In this document: positions 35,704 to 45,123 of the stretch, piece after piece | Layout of the letters: the number at the start of each line of letters is the position of its first letter | Position numbering within the stretch: the stretch's first letter is position 1 | NCBI GenBank assembly: GCA_017473115.1 | Contig: JAFUNC010000010.1 | Coordinates: 1-64,000, forward strand | Direction: 5' to 3' | DNA: 64,000 bases | Origin: Lachnospiraceae bacterium | Lineage (GTDB): Bacteria; Bacillota; Clostridia; Lachnospirales; Lachnospiraceae | Notes under the pieces: model-generated | Database searches by the model: none | What the model was told of the DNA's origin: nothing | The model's input: the letters and a program-made list of their open reading frames with translations, nothing else | Program-made: the position numbers and the translations under genes

Positions 35704-38700
35704 TGCAAGAGACTGTAACATACTGGTATCTGCAGCGGCCGGTAGCGGCAAAACTGCTGTCCTTACGGAACGCATTATACAGCGTATTTGCGATAGTGAA
35801 CATCCGGTTCAGATTGACAGGATGCTGATTGTAACATTTACCAATGCGGCCGCAGCAGAGATGCGGGAACGTATCGGCAATGCTTTGCGTAAAAGATTGG
35901 AAAGCAATCCCGGAAACGCACATTTACGAAAGCAGATTACGTTATTGAATAATGCGCAGATTACCACCATTGACAGTTTTTGTCTCTATCTTCTCCGAAA
36001 TCATTTTCATGAAATCGGGTTGGAACCGGGGGTTCGAATCGGTGATGATGGTGAAATCAAGTTGTTGCAGCAGGAGGTTTTGGAGGAGTATTTGGAGCAG
36101 AAGTATGAAGTTGCCGAGGAAGCATTTTTAGACCTTGTGGAAAAATATGCAGGTAACGGAAAAGATGATGCTCTGAAGGATTTAATTTTAAAGTTGCATT
36201 TGTTTTCTGAAAGTCATCCGTTTCCGGAAGATTTTATCAGGGCATGCATGGCAGAATTACAAGATGAACACGGCGGATTTACGGGAGAGAGTGAAGCATT
36301 TCTTCGTAATTATGAACAGGAACTGTTGGAAGAATGTATTTCGGCATCTAATGAGGCAATTGCACTTTGCAGGATGCCGGGGGGACCTGTAAATTACGAG
36401 GAAGCCTTGACGGATGACCTGAATTTTTATCAGAGCATAAAAGAGGTAACCGGTTTTACGGAGCGTGCAGCCTTATACAGCGCTCATAAATTTAAGACAT
36501 TATCCAGAAGCAAAGTTGCGGATTTGGATGAAGCAATCAAAGAGGAAGTAAAAAATATCCGTGATAAAAAGTGTAAAAAAATAATAGAAGAAATCAGAAA
36601 AAACTTCTATTACGGTTCTGCGGAAGATATTTTGGAAGACAACCGCAGGGCAGGGCAGACCGTTGCTGCGCTTTTAGGGTTGGTATTGGAATTTGCAGAT
36701 TTATTTGAACATAAAAAAAGGGAAAAAAATATCATTGATTTTTCGGATATGGAGCATTTGGCATTGCGTATCCTTTTGCGGAAAGAGGAGGATGTATATG
36801 TACCAAGTGAAGTGGCACGAGGGTATCAGGATTATTTCGAAGAAATTATGGTAGATGAATACCAGGACAGTAATCAGGTGCAGGAGTGTCTGTTGGAGAG
36901 TATCAGCCGTCAGCGTGAAGATTACGGGAATCGTTTTATGGTCGGGGATGTGAAACAGAGTATCTATCGGTTCCGCTTGGCAAGACCTGAAATTTTCATG
37001 GAAAAATACAGTGCATTTCATCCTGACACCGGTAAGAACAGAAGAATCAATCTGTCCATGAATTTCCGTAGTCGTAAAGAGGTGTTGGATGGCGTAAATA
37101 CAGTATTTGAGCAATTAATGATTCCTGCAGTGGGAAAAGTATCCTATGATGCGGATGCCAGGCTGTATTACGGGGCGACTTTTCCGGAAAGTGAAAGTAA
37201 TTACAATACGGAATTATTATTATATGACAAATCGGAATTTACCGAACAAAATATTTCCGATATAGAGGCAGAGGCCTTGATTATGGCAACGCACATTAAA
37301 AAATTGTGCGAGGAGTTTCGGGTTACCGATAAGGAGACCGGGGATTTACGTCCTGCGGCATTTTCGGATATGGTGATCCTTTTGCGTGCGGCCAGCGGTG
37401 TGGACGATATTATCAAAAAAACGTTGGAAAGAGAAGGAATCCCTACCTATGTGGCTTCCGGAAAAGGATATTTTGCAGCAACGGAAATTAAGGAAATTCT
37501 TAATTTCTTGACGGTTTTGAATAATCCCAGACAGGATATTCCGCTCCTTGGAGTACTACACTCAGTGTTCGGCGGTTTTGAAGAAGAGGAAATTGCCCGT
37601 ATCCGCGTGGCGAACGGTAAAAAAGGCCGATTATATGACAGTTTAGTGCAATATGCCGGAAATGGGAAAGATTGTGCTTTGCGAAGCAAGGCGGAGGCAT
37701 TTTTAAAAATGATGGAAGGCTGGCGGGAGGAAGCCGTATATTATTCCGTGTATGAACTTTTGGAAGCAATTATGGAACATACAGGTTTCCTTCATTATTG
37801 TACTGCACTGCCCGGGGGAGAACAACGTCGGGCCAATCTGATGGTGTTTTTGCAGAAAGCAAAGGCGTTTGAAAGCAGCGGATATTCCGGGTTGTTTGAT
37901 TTTATCCGCTATATGGAACAAATGCAGGAGCGAGAGGTGGATTTCGGCGAGGCAAATATTTTGGATGAAAAAGCCAATGTGGTTCGTATTATGACCATTC
38001 ATAAAAGTAAAGGTCTTGAATTCCCTATTTGCTTTGTGGCTGGATTCGGTCGTCAATTTAATACAAGAGATTCTTCCGATGCGGTTCTGATGGATGCTGA
38101 ACTGGGAATGGGCGGTGATGCCATTGATCTTGCACTGAGATGCCGGCGAAGAACATTACGCAAAAATGTAATTGCCTTAAAGCAGAAAAAAGACAGCCGT
38201 GGTGAAGATTTAAGAGTGCTTTATGTAGCAATGACCCGTGCAAAAGAAAAATTGATTCTGGTAGGACAGGGAGCACTTCCGGAAACTGTCCGGGGCGGTC
38301 TTTCGGCATATGACATTTTAAAGGCCAAATCTTTTATGGAGATGGTACTTCCTATTGCTGTGCAACATACGGGATTATTTGCAATCCGGGAGTATACACC
38401 GGAAGATATTTCGTTGGAAAAAGTGACGAAAAAAATAGAAACACACATTATGCGGGAAAGTTTAAACGGACTGACTTGCGATGCTGTTTGGACGGCATAC
38501 GAATATCCGCATCCTTCATTAGAAGGGTTATATACCAAGACTACGGTATCTGAATTAAAAAAAGCGGCTTACCTGGAAGAAGCAGAACCTTGTCAGGAGT
38601 TATACAAGGAAGAAGAGTTTACACAATATGTACCTGCTTTTATTGCAGGAAAAGAAGAAGCGGTTACCGGTGGCAGACGCGGCAGTGCTTATCATCGCAT

Positions 38701-39193
38701 TATGGAATTAATGGATTTTACAATTGCGTTAAAAGAAGGTAATATAGAAGAGGATATACTGGCAGTAAGAAAGAAGGCTATAGAAGGCTTAAGGATTTCG
38801 GAAGCAGATGCGAATCTGGTCAGTGAGGAGAAAATATATACTTTTATGAAGACGGAACTGGCAAGACGTATGGGAATCGCGCAAAAAGCAGGGATGTTTT
38901 ATCCGGAGCAACCTTTTATGATGAGTGTGAAGGCGAATTCGGTAAAAGAAGATTTTCCGGAAGAGGAAGACATTCTTGTGCAGGGTGTGATTGACGTATA
39001 TTTTCAGGAAGGCGATGAGTTGGTGCTGATGGATTATAAAACCGACAGGGTTTCGGAGACGGAGGAATTAATCAAACGTTATCGTACCCAGTTGGATTAT
39101 TATGCCGAGGCGCTGGAACGTCTGACGCATAAAAAAGTAAAGGAAAAACTAATTTATTCGTTTGCCTTGGAAGAGGTAATTACGGTGGATTAG
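35663..39193 (+). CDS. addA: ATP-dependent helicase/nuclease subunit A (AddA/RexA)
   Basis: The 3'-to-5' UvrD-type helicase and nuclease subunit of AddAB. Of 1176 residues, motif I is LVSAAAGSGKTAVLTER near the start, Walker B is VDEYQDSNQVQ, motif VI region is LRVLYVAMTRAKEKLILVG, and the C-terminal nuclease has VLMDYKTDRV with the catalytic Asp and Lys. ATG 35663 is fixed by AAAGGAG eight bases before it, inside the end of addB, so the two subunits are made in a coupled way. Confidence 0.98.
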   Translation: MAVKYTTDQQKVIDARDCNILVSAAAGSGKTAVLTERIIQRICDSEHPVQIDRMLIVTFTNAAAAEMRERIGNALRKRLESNPGNAHLRKQITLLNNAQITTIDSFCLYLLRNHFHEIGLEPGVRIGDDGEIKLLQQEVLEEYLEQKYEVAEEAFLDLVEKYAGNGKDDALKDLILKLHLFSESHPFPEDFIRACMAELQDEHGGFTGESEAFLRNYEQELLEECISASNEAIALCRMPGGPVNYEEALTDDLNFYQSIKEVTGFTERAALYSAHKFKTLSRSKVADLDEAIKEEVKNIRDKKCKKIIEEIRKNFYYGSAEDILEDNRRAGQTVAALLGLVLEFADLFEHKKREKNIIDFSDMEHLALRILLRKEEDVYVPSEVARGYQDYFEEIMVDEYQDSNQVQECLLESISRQREDYGNRFMVGDVKQSIYRFRLARPEIFMEKYSAFHPDTGKNRRINLSMNFRSRKEVLDGVNTVFEQLMIPAVGKVSYDADARLYYGATFPESESNYNTELLLYDKSEFTEQNISDIEAEALIMATHIKKLCEEFRVTDKETGDLRPAAFSDMVILLRAASGVDDIIKKTLEREGIPTYVASGKGYFAATEIKEILNFLTVLNNPRQDIPLLGVLHSVFGGFEEEEIARIRVANGKKGRLYDSLVQYAGNGKDCALRSKAEAFLKMMEGWREEAVYYSVYELLEAIMEHTGFLHYCTALPGGEQRRANLMVFLQKAKAFESSGYSGLFDFIRYMEQMQEREVDFGEANILDEKANVVRIMTIHKSKGLEFPICFVAGFGRQFNTRDSSDAVLMDAELGMGGDAIDLALRCRRRTLRKNVIALKQKKDSRGEDLRVLYVAMTRAKEKLILVGQGALPETVRGGLSAYDILKAKSFMEMVLPIAVQHTGLFAIREYTPEDISLEKVTKKIETHIMRESLNGLTCDAVWTAYEYPHPSLEGLYTKTTVSELKKAAYLEEAEPCQELYKEEEFTQYVPAFIAGKEEAVTGGRRGSAYHRIMELMDFTIALKEGNIEEDILAVRKKAIEGLRISEADANLVSEEKIYTFMKTELARRMGIAQKAGMFYPEQPFMMSVKANSVKEDFPEEEDILVQGVIDVYFQEGDELVLMDYKTDRVSETEELIKRYRTQLDYYAEALERLTHKKVKEKLIYSFALEEVITVD

Positions 39194-39206
39194 CAGGGTG
39201 AAAAAG

Positions 39207-39881
39207 ATGTATAAGTTTGCATTGTTTGATTTGGATGGTACGCTTACGGATTCCAGAGAGGGAATCTGTAAGTCGGTGCAGAATGCTTTTGTGAAACTGG
39301 GAAGACCGGCACCTTCCTTAAAAGAATTGGAATGTTTTATCGGACCGCCGCTGAAGACCAGTTTTCGTGAATTTTACGGTATTGTAGGGGAAGAAGCGGA
39401 CCGGGCGGTTGCCTTTTATCGAGAGAGATACTCTGTAGTGGGCAAGTATGAAAATATGCCTTACGAAGGCATTGCCGGTTTGCTGAAAACGTTGAGAACT
39501 GCAGGTTATATTCTTTCTGTTGCTTCAAGTAAACCGGAAGTATATGTGGAGGATATTCTGAAACATTTTGGATTGTATGACTATTTTCATTATGTGGTAG
39601 GAAGCGATATGGAAGGAAAGCGCGGTGAAAAAGAGGATGTGATTGAAGAAGCATTCCGTCGTATGGGCTTGGATGAAAAGAGCCGCAAAGAACAGGCAAT
39701 TATGATTGGTGACAGGCACTTCGATATTAACGGAGCAAAGTATTTTGGTATCGACAGCGTGGGTGTAACCTACGGATTTGCCAAGGAGAACGAATTGGCA
39801 GAGGCCGGGGCTACCTATGTAGTGGACACAGTGGGTGAGTTGCAGGAACTTTTATTAAGTAAATTGGATGTAAAAGAATGA
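39207..39881 (+). CDS. HAD-superfamily phosphatase (phosphoglycolate phosphatase-like)
   Basis: A 224-residue hydrolase of HAD subfamily IA. Motif I is FDLDGTLTDS (nucleophile Asp), motif II is SVASSKPE, motif III Lys is in the KRGEKEDVIEEA region, and motif IV is MIGDRHFDINGA. The helical cap between motifs I and II matches Gph/PpaX-type enzymes. Start ATG 39207 (MYKFALFDLDG); a GTG nine bases earlier, only four bases from the addA stop, is possible. Substrate unresolved. It sits within the addBA-HAD-CPBP transcription unit. Confidence 0.9.
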   Translation: MYKFALFDLDGTLTDSREGICKSVQNAFVKLGRPAPSLKELECFIGPPLKTSFREFYGIVGEEADRAVAFYRERYSVVGKYENMPYEGIAGLLKTLRTAGYILSVASSKPEVYVEDILKHFGLYDYFHYVVGSDMEGKRGEKEDVIEEAFRRMGLDEKSRKEQAIMIGDRHFDINGAKYFGIDSVGVTYGFAKENELAEAGATYVVDTVGELQELLLSKLDVKE

Positions 39882-40657
39882 ATGGGACTGTAATAGATAA
39901 AAAACTTACAATTTTTCGTACGCTATTTATGATTTGCGGAAGTGTGGGCGTTTATCTTGTGGGTTATCTTCTGGCAATATCACTTTTAACCCTGACTCCT
40001 GCAGTAAGGGAGTGGCATACCATGTATCTTAACGCCCTTGCCATGGCAACGGCAGCATGCGCTACGCTTTTTACGGTAAAAAAGCAGGAAATAGGAATCA
40101 AAATTGAAAACAGGCCGATATTGCAGTTGGCTGCAGTTGTAGTTATGGCATACAGTGCGTCGGTGTTGTTTAACATTTTGCTCGGTAGTATTCCGTGGGA
40201 AAAGATATTTGAACAGCAGGTTACACCGGATGCGATGGTGTATTACGGAATTCCGTTGTGGGCAAGAATGTTGTGCTATGAAGTGGTTGCACCTGTTGCG
40301 GAGGAATTATTGTTTCGTCAGGTGATTTATAAAGGATTACGCAAGATTTCTCCCATATGGTTGGCTGTAGTGATATCGGCAGTTTTGTTCGGACTGTATC
40401 ACGGAAACTTAGTACAGGGCATTTATGCTTTTATTATGGGGTGTTTTTTGGCGTTGGTATATGAATGGACCGGAAGTTTTATGGCCCCTGTAGTATTTCA
40501 TATGGTAGCAAATCATGTGTCAGATATTACCTATGAGTTTGAGAGCGTAAGCAAAGTAGTATATTCGCCTTATGGAGAAGCGGTATCCGCCATCTTATTG
40601 TTAAGTGCATTTGTGTTCTTATTCAAAAATAAGAACAAATGTTCTAAAAAGCATTGA
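39878..40657 (+). CDS. CPBP-family intramembrane metalloprotease
   Basis: A 259-residue membrane protein with about seven membrane segments. The family motifs are present: EELLFRQVIYKGL (catalytic Glu-Glu and Arg), FGLYHGN (His) and FHMVANHVSD (second metal site). CPBP (CaaX protease and bacteriocin-processing) enzymes cleave prenylated or signal-type peptides in the membrane; substrate here is unknown. It overlaps the HAD gene by four bases (ATGA). The last codons overlap a LexA-type operator that serves the next gene. Confidence 0.92.
   Translation: MNGTVIDKKLTIFRTLFMICGSVGVYLVGYLLAISLLTLTPAVREWHTMYLNALAMATAACATLFTVKKQEIGIKIENRPILQLAAVVVMAYSASVLFNILLGSIPWEKIFEQQVTPDAMVYYGIPLWARMLCYEVVAPVAEELLFRQVIYKGLRKISPIWLAVVISAVLFGLYHGNLVQGIYAFIMGCFLALVYEWTGSFMAPVVFHMVANHVSDITYEFESVSKVVYSPYGEAVSAILLLSAFVFLFKNKNKCSKKH
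40632..40645. promoter_or_regulatory. LexA (SOS) box upstream of the nuclease-helicase gene
   Basis: The perfect palindrome AGAACAAATGTTCT fits the Gram-positive LexA consensus GAACNNNNGTTC. It ends nine bases before the -35 of the helicase promoter and overlaps the last codons of the CPBP gene. A DNA-repair helicase is a natural SOS target. Confidence 0.65.
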
Positions 40658-40682
40658 AATCATAATAGAGTTGTGTTATGAT
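40654..40682 (+). promoter_or_regulatory. Promoter of the nuclease-helicase gene
   Basis: TTGAAA (40654-40659), 17-base spacer, TATGAT (40677-40682), followed by a leader of about 115 bases. Confidence 0.65.
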
Positions 40683-40720
40683 GAATTTATCCAAAAGAGA
40701 GACAGAAAAAGATTAATGAA

Positions 40721-40784
40721 TGTCGGTGTGTTGCAGAGCAATTTTGTCAGCATACCGACAGGATGCCCCTTTTATGAACGGGGG
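40721..40784 (+). promoter_or_regulatory. Structured 5' leader of the nuclease-helicase mRNA
   Basis: TGTCGGTGTG (40721-40730) pairs with CATACCGACA (40751-40760) over ten positions with one G-U pair, and CCCC (40766-40769) can pair with GGGG (40780-40783) immediately before the ribosome binding site. A short ORF with ATG at 40717 reads through both hairpins but has no good binding site. Structure is seen; function is unknown. Confidence 0.4.
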
Positions 40785-40801
40785 AGCGGAGGATTTGTAA
40801 C

Positions 40802-43195
40802 GTGGAAATCCATATTTCGGTTCGTAATCTTGTAGAATTTATTATGCGTTCCGGCGATATCGATAACCGTCATTCGATGAAGGCTTCCGAACAGGCAATG
40901 CAGGAGGGGAGTCGGATTCATCGCAAAATTCAGAGGAATGCAGGCAGTGCGTATGAGGCGGAAGTTCCCATGAAATATTGTTATGTGAAGGATGATTATC
41001 AGATTATCATCGAAGGACGCGCCGATGGTGTAATTACGGCTTCTACAGGTATTGTAATTGATGAAATTAAAGGAACATATAGAGATGTTGATAAATTAGA
41101 GGCGCCGCAGCCTGTGCATCTTGCCCAGGCAATGTGTTATGCCTTTTTTTATTGTGTTCAAAATGATTTGGAGGCCATTTCGGTCAGAATGACGTATTGC
41201 AATTTGGAAACAGAAGAAATTCGATATTTTCAGGAGGAATATTCTAAGGAATTTGTTACAAAATGGTTCGATGACTTGATGAGTCAATATAAGAAGTGGG
41301 CAGATTTTGAGGTGAAATGGCGTGAAATCAGGCAGAATTCCATAAAAGATATGCAGTTTCCGTTTATATACAGGGAAGGTCAGAAGGAATTGATTACACA
41401 TGTTTATCATACCATTTGCCATAAAAAGAAGTTGTTTATTGAAGCGCCTACCGGCGTGGGTAAGACCATTTCCACGTTGTTTCCGGCCATTAAAGCAATC
41501 GGAGAAGGAAAGGCGCAGAGAATCTTTTATTTGACGGCTAAAACCATAACAAGAACTGTGGCTGCGGATACGTATGATATTATGCGTCAAAGCGGTTTGA
41601 GAATGAAGACGGTTGTCATTACGGCCAAAGAAAAAATCTGTCCCATGGAAAAACCGGAATGCAATCCCAAAGAATGCCCTTATGCGAAAGGTCATTTTGA
41701 TCGCATAAATGATGCCATGTACGAACTTTTGACCACGGAAGATTCTTTTACCCGTGAAAAGATAGAAGAGTATTCAGAACGTTATATGGTGTGTCCTTTT
41801 GAGTTCTGTCTGGATATGAGTCTGTATTCCGACGGAATCATCTGTGATTATAATTATTTATTTGATCCGCATGTATATCTGAAACGTTTTTTTGCAGAAG
41901 GAAATAAAGGGGAGCACTTGTTTTTAATTGATGAGGCACATAATCTTCTGGAGCGTGGTCGTGAGATGTATTCTGCACAGATGGTGAAAGAAGAATTGTT
42001 GGAACTGCGGGGGGCTATCAAAGAATTTACGGAACATAAAACCAAATTATATCCGGAACTCGAGACTATTGTACGTCAGTTGAACAGTGCGAATAAAGAA
42101 ATGCTTATCCTGAAAAGAAGTTGTGAAGGGGATTATTTGGTTTTAGATAATCCGGAGCGGTTATCAAGTCTGATTTTACGGCTAAACAATTTACACAGTA
42201 AGATAGAAAAGTACTTGGAGGATGAGGAAAAAGATAGTGACTTACGTAGTCAAATTCTTGATTTTTACTTTGAATTGTCCCATTTTTTGCTGATTTGGGA
42301 AGGTTTGGATGAAAATTATAAAATATATCTGAAGTATGAAGCACAGGAGCGTTTTGTCTGTCGGCTGTTTTGCGTAAATCCTTCGTATCATCTTCGCACC
42401 TGTATGGACAGAGGGGTAAGTACTACATTATTTTCTGCCACACTTTTACCGATTCAGTATTATAAAAGCCTTTTGGGCGGTACGAAAGAAGATTATGAAG
42501 TATATGCACAGTCTGTTTTTGAGCCGGACAAGAGAGGTCTGTTTATTGCAAGAGACGTGACCAGCCGATACAGGAATCGAGGCGTAATAATGTATGAGCG
42601 GATTGCGTCTTATATTCGTGATATTACAGCGTGTAAAAAAGGAAACTACCTGGTATTCTTTCCGTCTTACAACTTTGCAAATGCGGTCTTAGAGTGTTTT
42701 TTGCCGGAAGAAAAAGAAGAGATTCTTATGCAGGGAGAAAATATGCGAGAAACGGAACGGGAAGCATTTTTGCAGTGTTTTGATAATAACAGGAACTGTG
42801 ATAAAAATCTGATTGCGTTTTGCGTAATGGGCGGTATTTTTTCCGAAGGAATTGATTTAAAAGGGGAGCGCCTCATAGGTGCAATTATTGTTGGAAACGG
42901 TATGCCGCAGATTGGTCCGGAGCGGGATATTTTGCGTGCACATTTTGATGAAACGGAGCAAAAAGGTTTTGATTATGCCTATACCTATCCCGGAATGAAC
43001 AAAGTATTGCAGGCTGCGGGGCGTGTTATCCGTACGGCGGATGATGTAGGGATTGTGGCTTTGCTGGAGGAACGGTTTTTGGAGTCTTCTTATCAACGTT
43101 TGTTCCCAAGAGAGTGGAAGTTGTATGTAACGGTAGATATGAATACGGTTTCGGATGAGGTAAGAGCATTTTGGATTGCCCGAGGGATGTTGTAA
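40802..43195 (+). CDS. Iron-sulfur DinG/XPD-type helicase with N-terminal PD-(D/E)XK nuclease domain
   Basis: A 797-residue superfamily 2 helicase. Residues 1-200 form a nuclease-like domain with IIIEGRADGVI and VIDEIKGTY, the Asp and Glu-x-Lys of Cas4/AddB-like PD-(D/E)XK enzymes. The helicase core has Walker A IEAPTGVGKTISTLFP (about 214-229), four candidate iron-sulfur cysteines between about 279 and 325 (KICPMEKPECNPKECPY and MVCPFEFC), the DEAH box LIDEAHNLL (about 375), and C-terminal motifs GIFSEGIDLKGERL and QAAGRVIRTADDVG. It should unwind DNA 5' to 3' in repair. GTG 40802 follows GGAGG by nine bases. The LexA box upstream suggests SOS control. Confidence 0.93.
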   Translation: MEIHISVRNLVEFIMRSGDIDNRHSMKASEQAMQEGSRIHRKIQRNAGSAYEAEVPMKYCYVKDDYQIIIEGRADGVITASTGIVIDEIKGTYRDVDKLEAPQPVHLAQAMCYAFFYCVQNDLEAISVRMTYCNLETEEIRYFQEEYSKEFVTKWFDDLMSQYKKWADFEVKWREIRQNSIKDMQFPFIYREGQKELITHVYHTICHKKKLFIEAPTGVGKTISTLFPAIKAIGEGKAQRIFYLTAKTITRTVAADTYDIMRQSGLRMKTVVITAKEKICPMEKPECNPKECPYAKGHFDRINDAMYELLTTEDSFTREKIEEYSERYMVCPFEFCLDMSLYSDGIICDYNYLFDPHVYLKRFFAEGNKGEHLFLIDEAHNLLERGREMYSAQMVKEELLELRGAIKEFTEHKTKLYPELETIVRQLNSANKEMLILKRSCEGDYLVLDNPERLSSLILRLNNLHSKIEKYLEDEEKDSDLRSQILDFYFELSHFLLIWEGLDENYKIYLKYEAQERFVCRLFCVNPSYHLRTCMDRGVSTTLFSATLLPIQYYKSLLGGTKEDYEVYAQSVFEPDKRGLFIARDVTSRYRNRGVIMYERIASYIRDITACKKGNYLVFFPSYNFANAVLECFLPEEKEEILMQGENMRETEREAFLQCFDNNRNCDKNLIAFCVMGGIFSEGIDLKGERLIGAIIVGNGMPQIGPERDILRAHFDETEQKGFDYAYTYPGMNKVLQAAGRVIRTADDVGIVALLEERFLESSYQRLFPREWKLYVTVDMNTVSDEVRAFWIARGML

Positions 43196-43217
43196 GGCAT
43201 GGTCAATGTGATAATGA

Positions 43218-43446
43218 TGTGGATAGAAGGATAGAGTTTTGCAGGATGTTATGTAACTGCATTTCGACAAAATATGACAAAATGACACTCAAAATGACAC
43301 GGATGTCTTATTGTTTCGACAAAAAACAGCAAAAAATATCATGTGGATAAACCTGTGGAAACGGTGGATTTTTGTGAAAAAACCGCAAAAAGTTATCCAC
43401 ATATGCCAAAAGTGTCATTGTTTTGATGTGGAAAAATGTATTTTTA
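43218..43446. promoter_or_regulatory. DnaA-box cluster in a 525-bp non-coding region
   Basis: Two perfect DnaA boxes of opposite orientation, TGTGGATAA (43342-43350) and TTATCCACA (43393-43401), plus near matches TGTGGATAG (43218-43226), TGTGGAAAC (43354-43362) and TGTGGAAAA (43438-43446). Between 43260 and 43310 lie several ATGACA direct repeats and two TTTCGACAAAA copies (near 43263 and 43313). The following 43500-43660 is very A+T-rich. No protein-coding gene is seen from 43196 to 43721. It may bind DnaA; whether it titrates DnaA, regulates genes or has an origin role is unknown. Confidence 0.6.
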
Positions 43447-43602
43447 TGAAGAAAAGCAGTGTTGTTTTTTATGTAAACACATAAAATATTAACCAATCAA
43501 GTCAATGGAAATAGGGGTATAAAATATACAACGGGTGATATTGAAAGCACATATAAATAAAACACGGTTCCGTAAGTATTTCTTTGGAGATGTGAAGAAA
43601 TA

Positions 43603-43631
43603 TTGTCAAAAACGAAAAAGAATAATATAAT
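43603..43631 (+). promoter_or_regulatory. Promoter of the small membrane protein/DUF4097 pair
   Basis: TTGTCA (43603-43608), 17-base spacer, TATAAT (43626-43631), about 90 bases upstream of the first gene. Confidence 0.65.
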
Positions 43632-43721
43632 AAAAATTCGAATAAAAACGAAAAAATTATGTGTGAAAGAGATAGGCGATAGGCTTGCCAAAAAGAAACA
43701 CATGTGAGGAAAGGAAAGAGT

Positions 43722-44105
43722 ATGGGTGAGAGTAAATCTGAAAAAAAGAAGTATACTTTGATGGAAATTATTCTTATAATCGGTATTCTTTTTTTTCCGC
43801 TTTTGGCAATGAATATATTGGTAATTTTGTTATTGATTTTTGCCATAATGCTGTTTTTGAGTGTGGTTGTGTTGGCAGTTTTGGGAATATTTCAATTACT
43901 AGCCGGAGTTGCCATGGTTGGTGTCGGTATTGAGAAATTATTTTCCATGCCGATGGGGGCAGTTGCCGTAATGGGTTTTGGTGTGTGTAATATCGGTGTG
44001 GCCTTACTGGCGGAGTGTCTGGTATTCTGGTGGTATGGTGTGGCGGTGCCGGCATTTTATAAAAAAATAATGCGCAGGGAGGAAAACGATGAAAAGAAGG
44101 CTTAA
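43722..44105 (+). CDS. Small membrane protein (partner of the DUF4097 protein)
   Basis: A 127-residue protein with three to four membrane segments and a short basic C-terminus. It is hydrophobic from about residue 15 to 115 (LMEIILIIGILFFPLLAMNILVILLLIFAIML and others, read in parts) with a Gly-rich segment LLAGVAMVGVGIEKL. ATG 43722 is used because AAAGGA precedes it; a GTG at 43704 is upstream of that site. Position, composition and overlap with the DUF4097 gene resemble DUF1700-type proteins of PadR-DUF1700-DUF4097 operons, but no PadR regulator is present and the family assignment is tentative. Confidence 0.75.
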   Translation: MGESKSEKKKYTLMEIILIIGILFFPLLAMNILVILLLIFAIMLFLSVVVLAVLGIFQLLAGVAMVGVGIEKLFSMPMGAVAVMGFGVCNIGVALLAECLVFWWYGVAVPAFYKKIMRREENDEKKA

Positions 44106-45123
44106 ATCCCTGTTTCGAATTGCAATTAGTTTTGTGACCATTGGAGTTATTATGATTACTGTGGGCCTGATAATGGGCGGTGCGGGAGAACTGAGTAAAG
44201 AAGTGACGGAATTGGTACATGTAATGCGTGTAGGTATTTCGGAAACGGTAGAACGCATTCCGTTACTGGAGCGTATTACGAATTTTAGCGGTTTTACTAT
44301 TGTGGTGGATGTAGATAAAGAAGGTGTATCGGCAGAAATTAACGATGCTTATGAGACCATGGAAGGGGATTATTATAATCCTGTCGTAGCGGATGCCGGT
44401 GAGGTCGAATGTTTGGATATCAGTATATTGAACGGTGTCTGCAGAATTTTACCTTCCGAAAACGGTTGCTTTGGTGTGGAAAGCAGTGACGCGGAACAAT
44501 ATCAATGCTATGTAGTTGAGAACACATTGTATCTGAATGCTTTACCAAAAGATTGGGGCAAAAGTGAGGCCGCTGAGATCATTCTTTATGTGCCGGAAAA
44601 TCAGGAGTATGAGAATGTATTTCTCTTTTGTTCCGGAGCGGGAGTTGTTGTAGATACCGCGTTGACGGGCACCGAAATGGATGTCAGTTCCATTTGCGGA
44701 GATAACATTATAAATGCTGATATGGATTTCAAGGAAATGACTATGACAGCAGGTATCGGAACCTTATCTGTAAAATCTTTATATACAGAGAATTTAAAAC
44801 TGGAGGTAGGTACTGCAGAAGTTGTTATAGAGAATATGACTGTGGGAAATATGGAAGCGAATCTTGGCGTGGGAAGTATTTTGGCGCAGGGAAGTACCAA
44901 CGGTGATATTGTTTTGAATTGCGGTATAGGAAGTCTGGAGATGCTGTTGGCAGGCGAACAGGATTCCTATAATTACGATATCTCCGGTTCGGCAGAGAGC
45001 GTCCAAATCGGAACGGATACTTTGGCCGGTATGGTGATGGAGCGGTGGATTGATAATAATGCCGATAAACAAATTACTATGAGTTGTGCCATGGGAAGTG
45101 TTAAAATCGAGTTTGAAGAATAA
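44089..45123 (+). CDS. DUF4097-type beta-helical envelope protein
   Basis: A 344-residue protein with one N-terminal membrane segment (about 10-32) and a C-terminal right-handed beta-solenoid (about 180-344) made of repeats with alternating Gly and hydrophobic residues such as MTAGIGTLSVKSL, LEVGTAEVVIEN and LGVGSILAQGS. This is the DUF4097 (toast-rack) fold found in putative adhesin or cell-surface stress proteins. It overlaps the small membrane protein by 17 bases; GGGAGG precedes its ATG. Function is not known for the family. Confidence 0.82.
   Translation: MKRRLKSLFRIAISFVTIGVIMITVGLIMGGAGELSKEVTELVHVMRVGISETVERIPLLERITNFSGFTIVVDVDKEGVSAEINDAYETMEGDYYNPVVADAGEVECLDISILNGVCRILPSENGCFGVESSDAEQYQCYVVENTLYLNALPKDWGKSEAAEIILYVPENQEYENVFLFCSGAGVVVDTALTGTEMDVSSICGDNIINADMDFKEMTMTAGIGTLSVKSLYTENLKLEVGTAEVVIENMTVGNMEANLGVGSILAQGSTNGDIVLNCGIGSLEMLLAGEQDSYNYDISGSAESVQIGTDTLAGMVMERWIDNNADKQITMSCAMGSVKIEFEE

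Noticed and set aside
43196-43721. Chromosomal replication origin
   Set aside because: DnaA boxes and an A+T-rich stretch are present, but no dnaA/dnaN/rpmH context and co-directional genes on both sides; kept only as a DnaA-box cluster.
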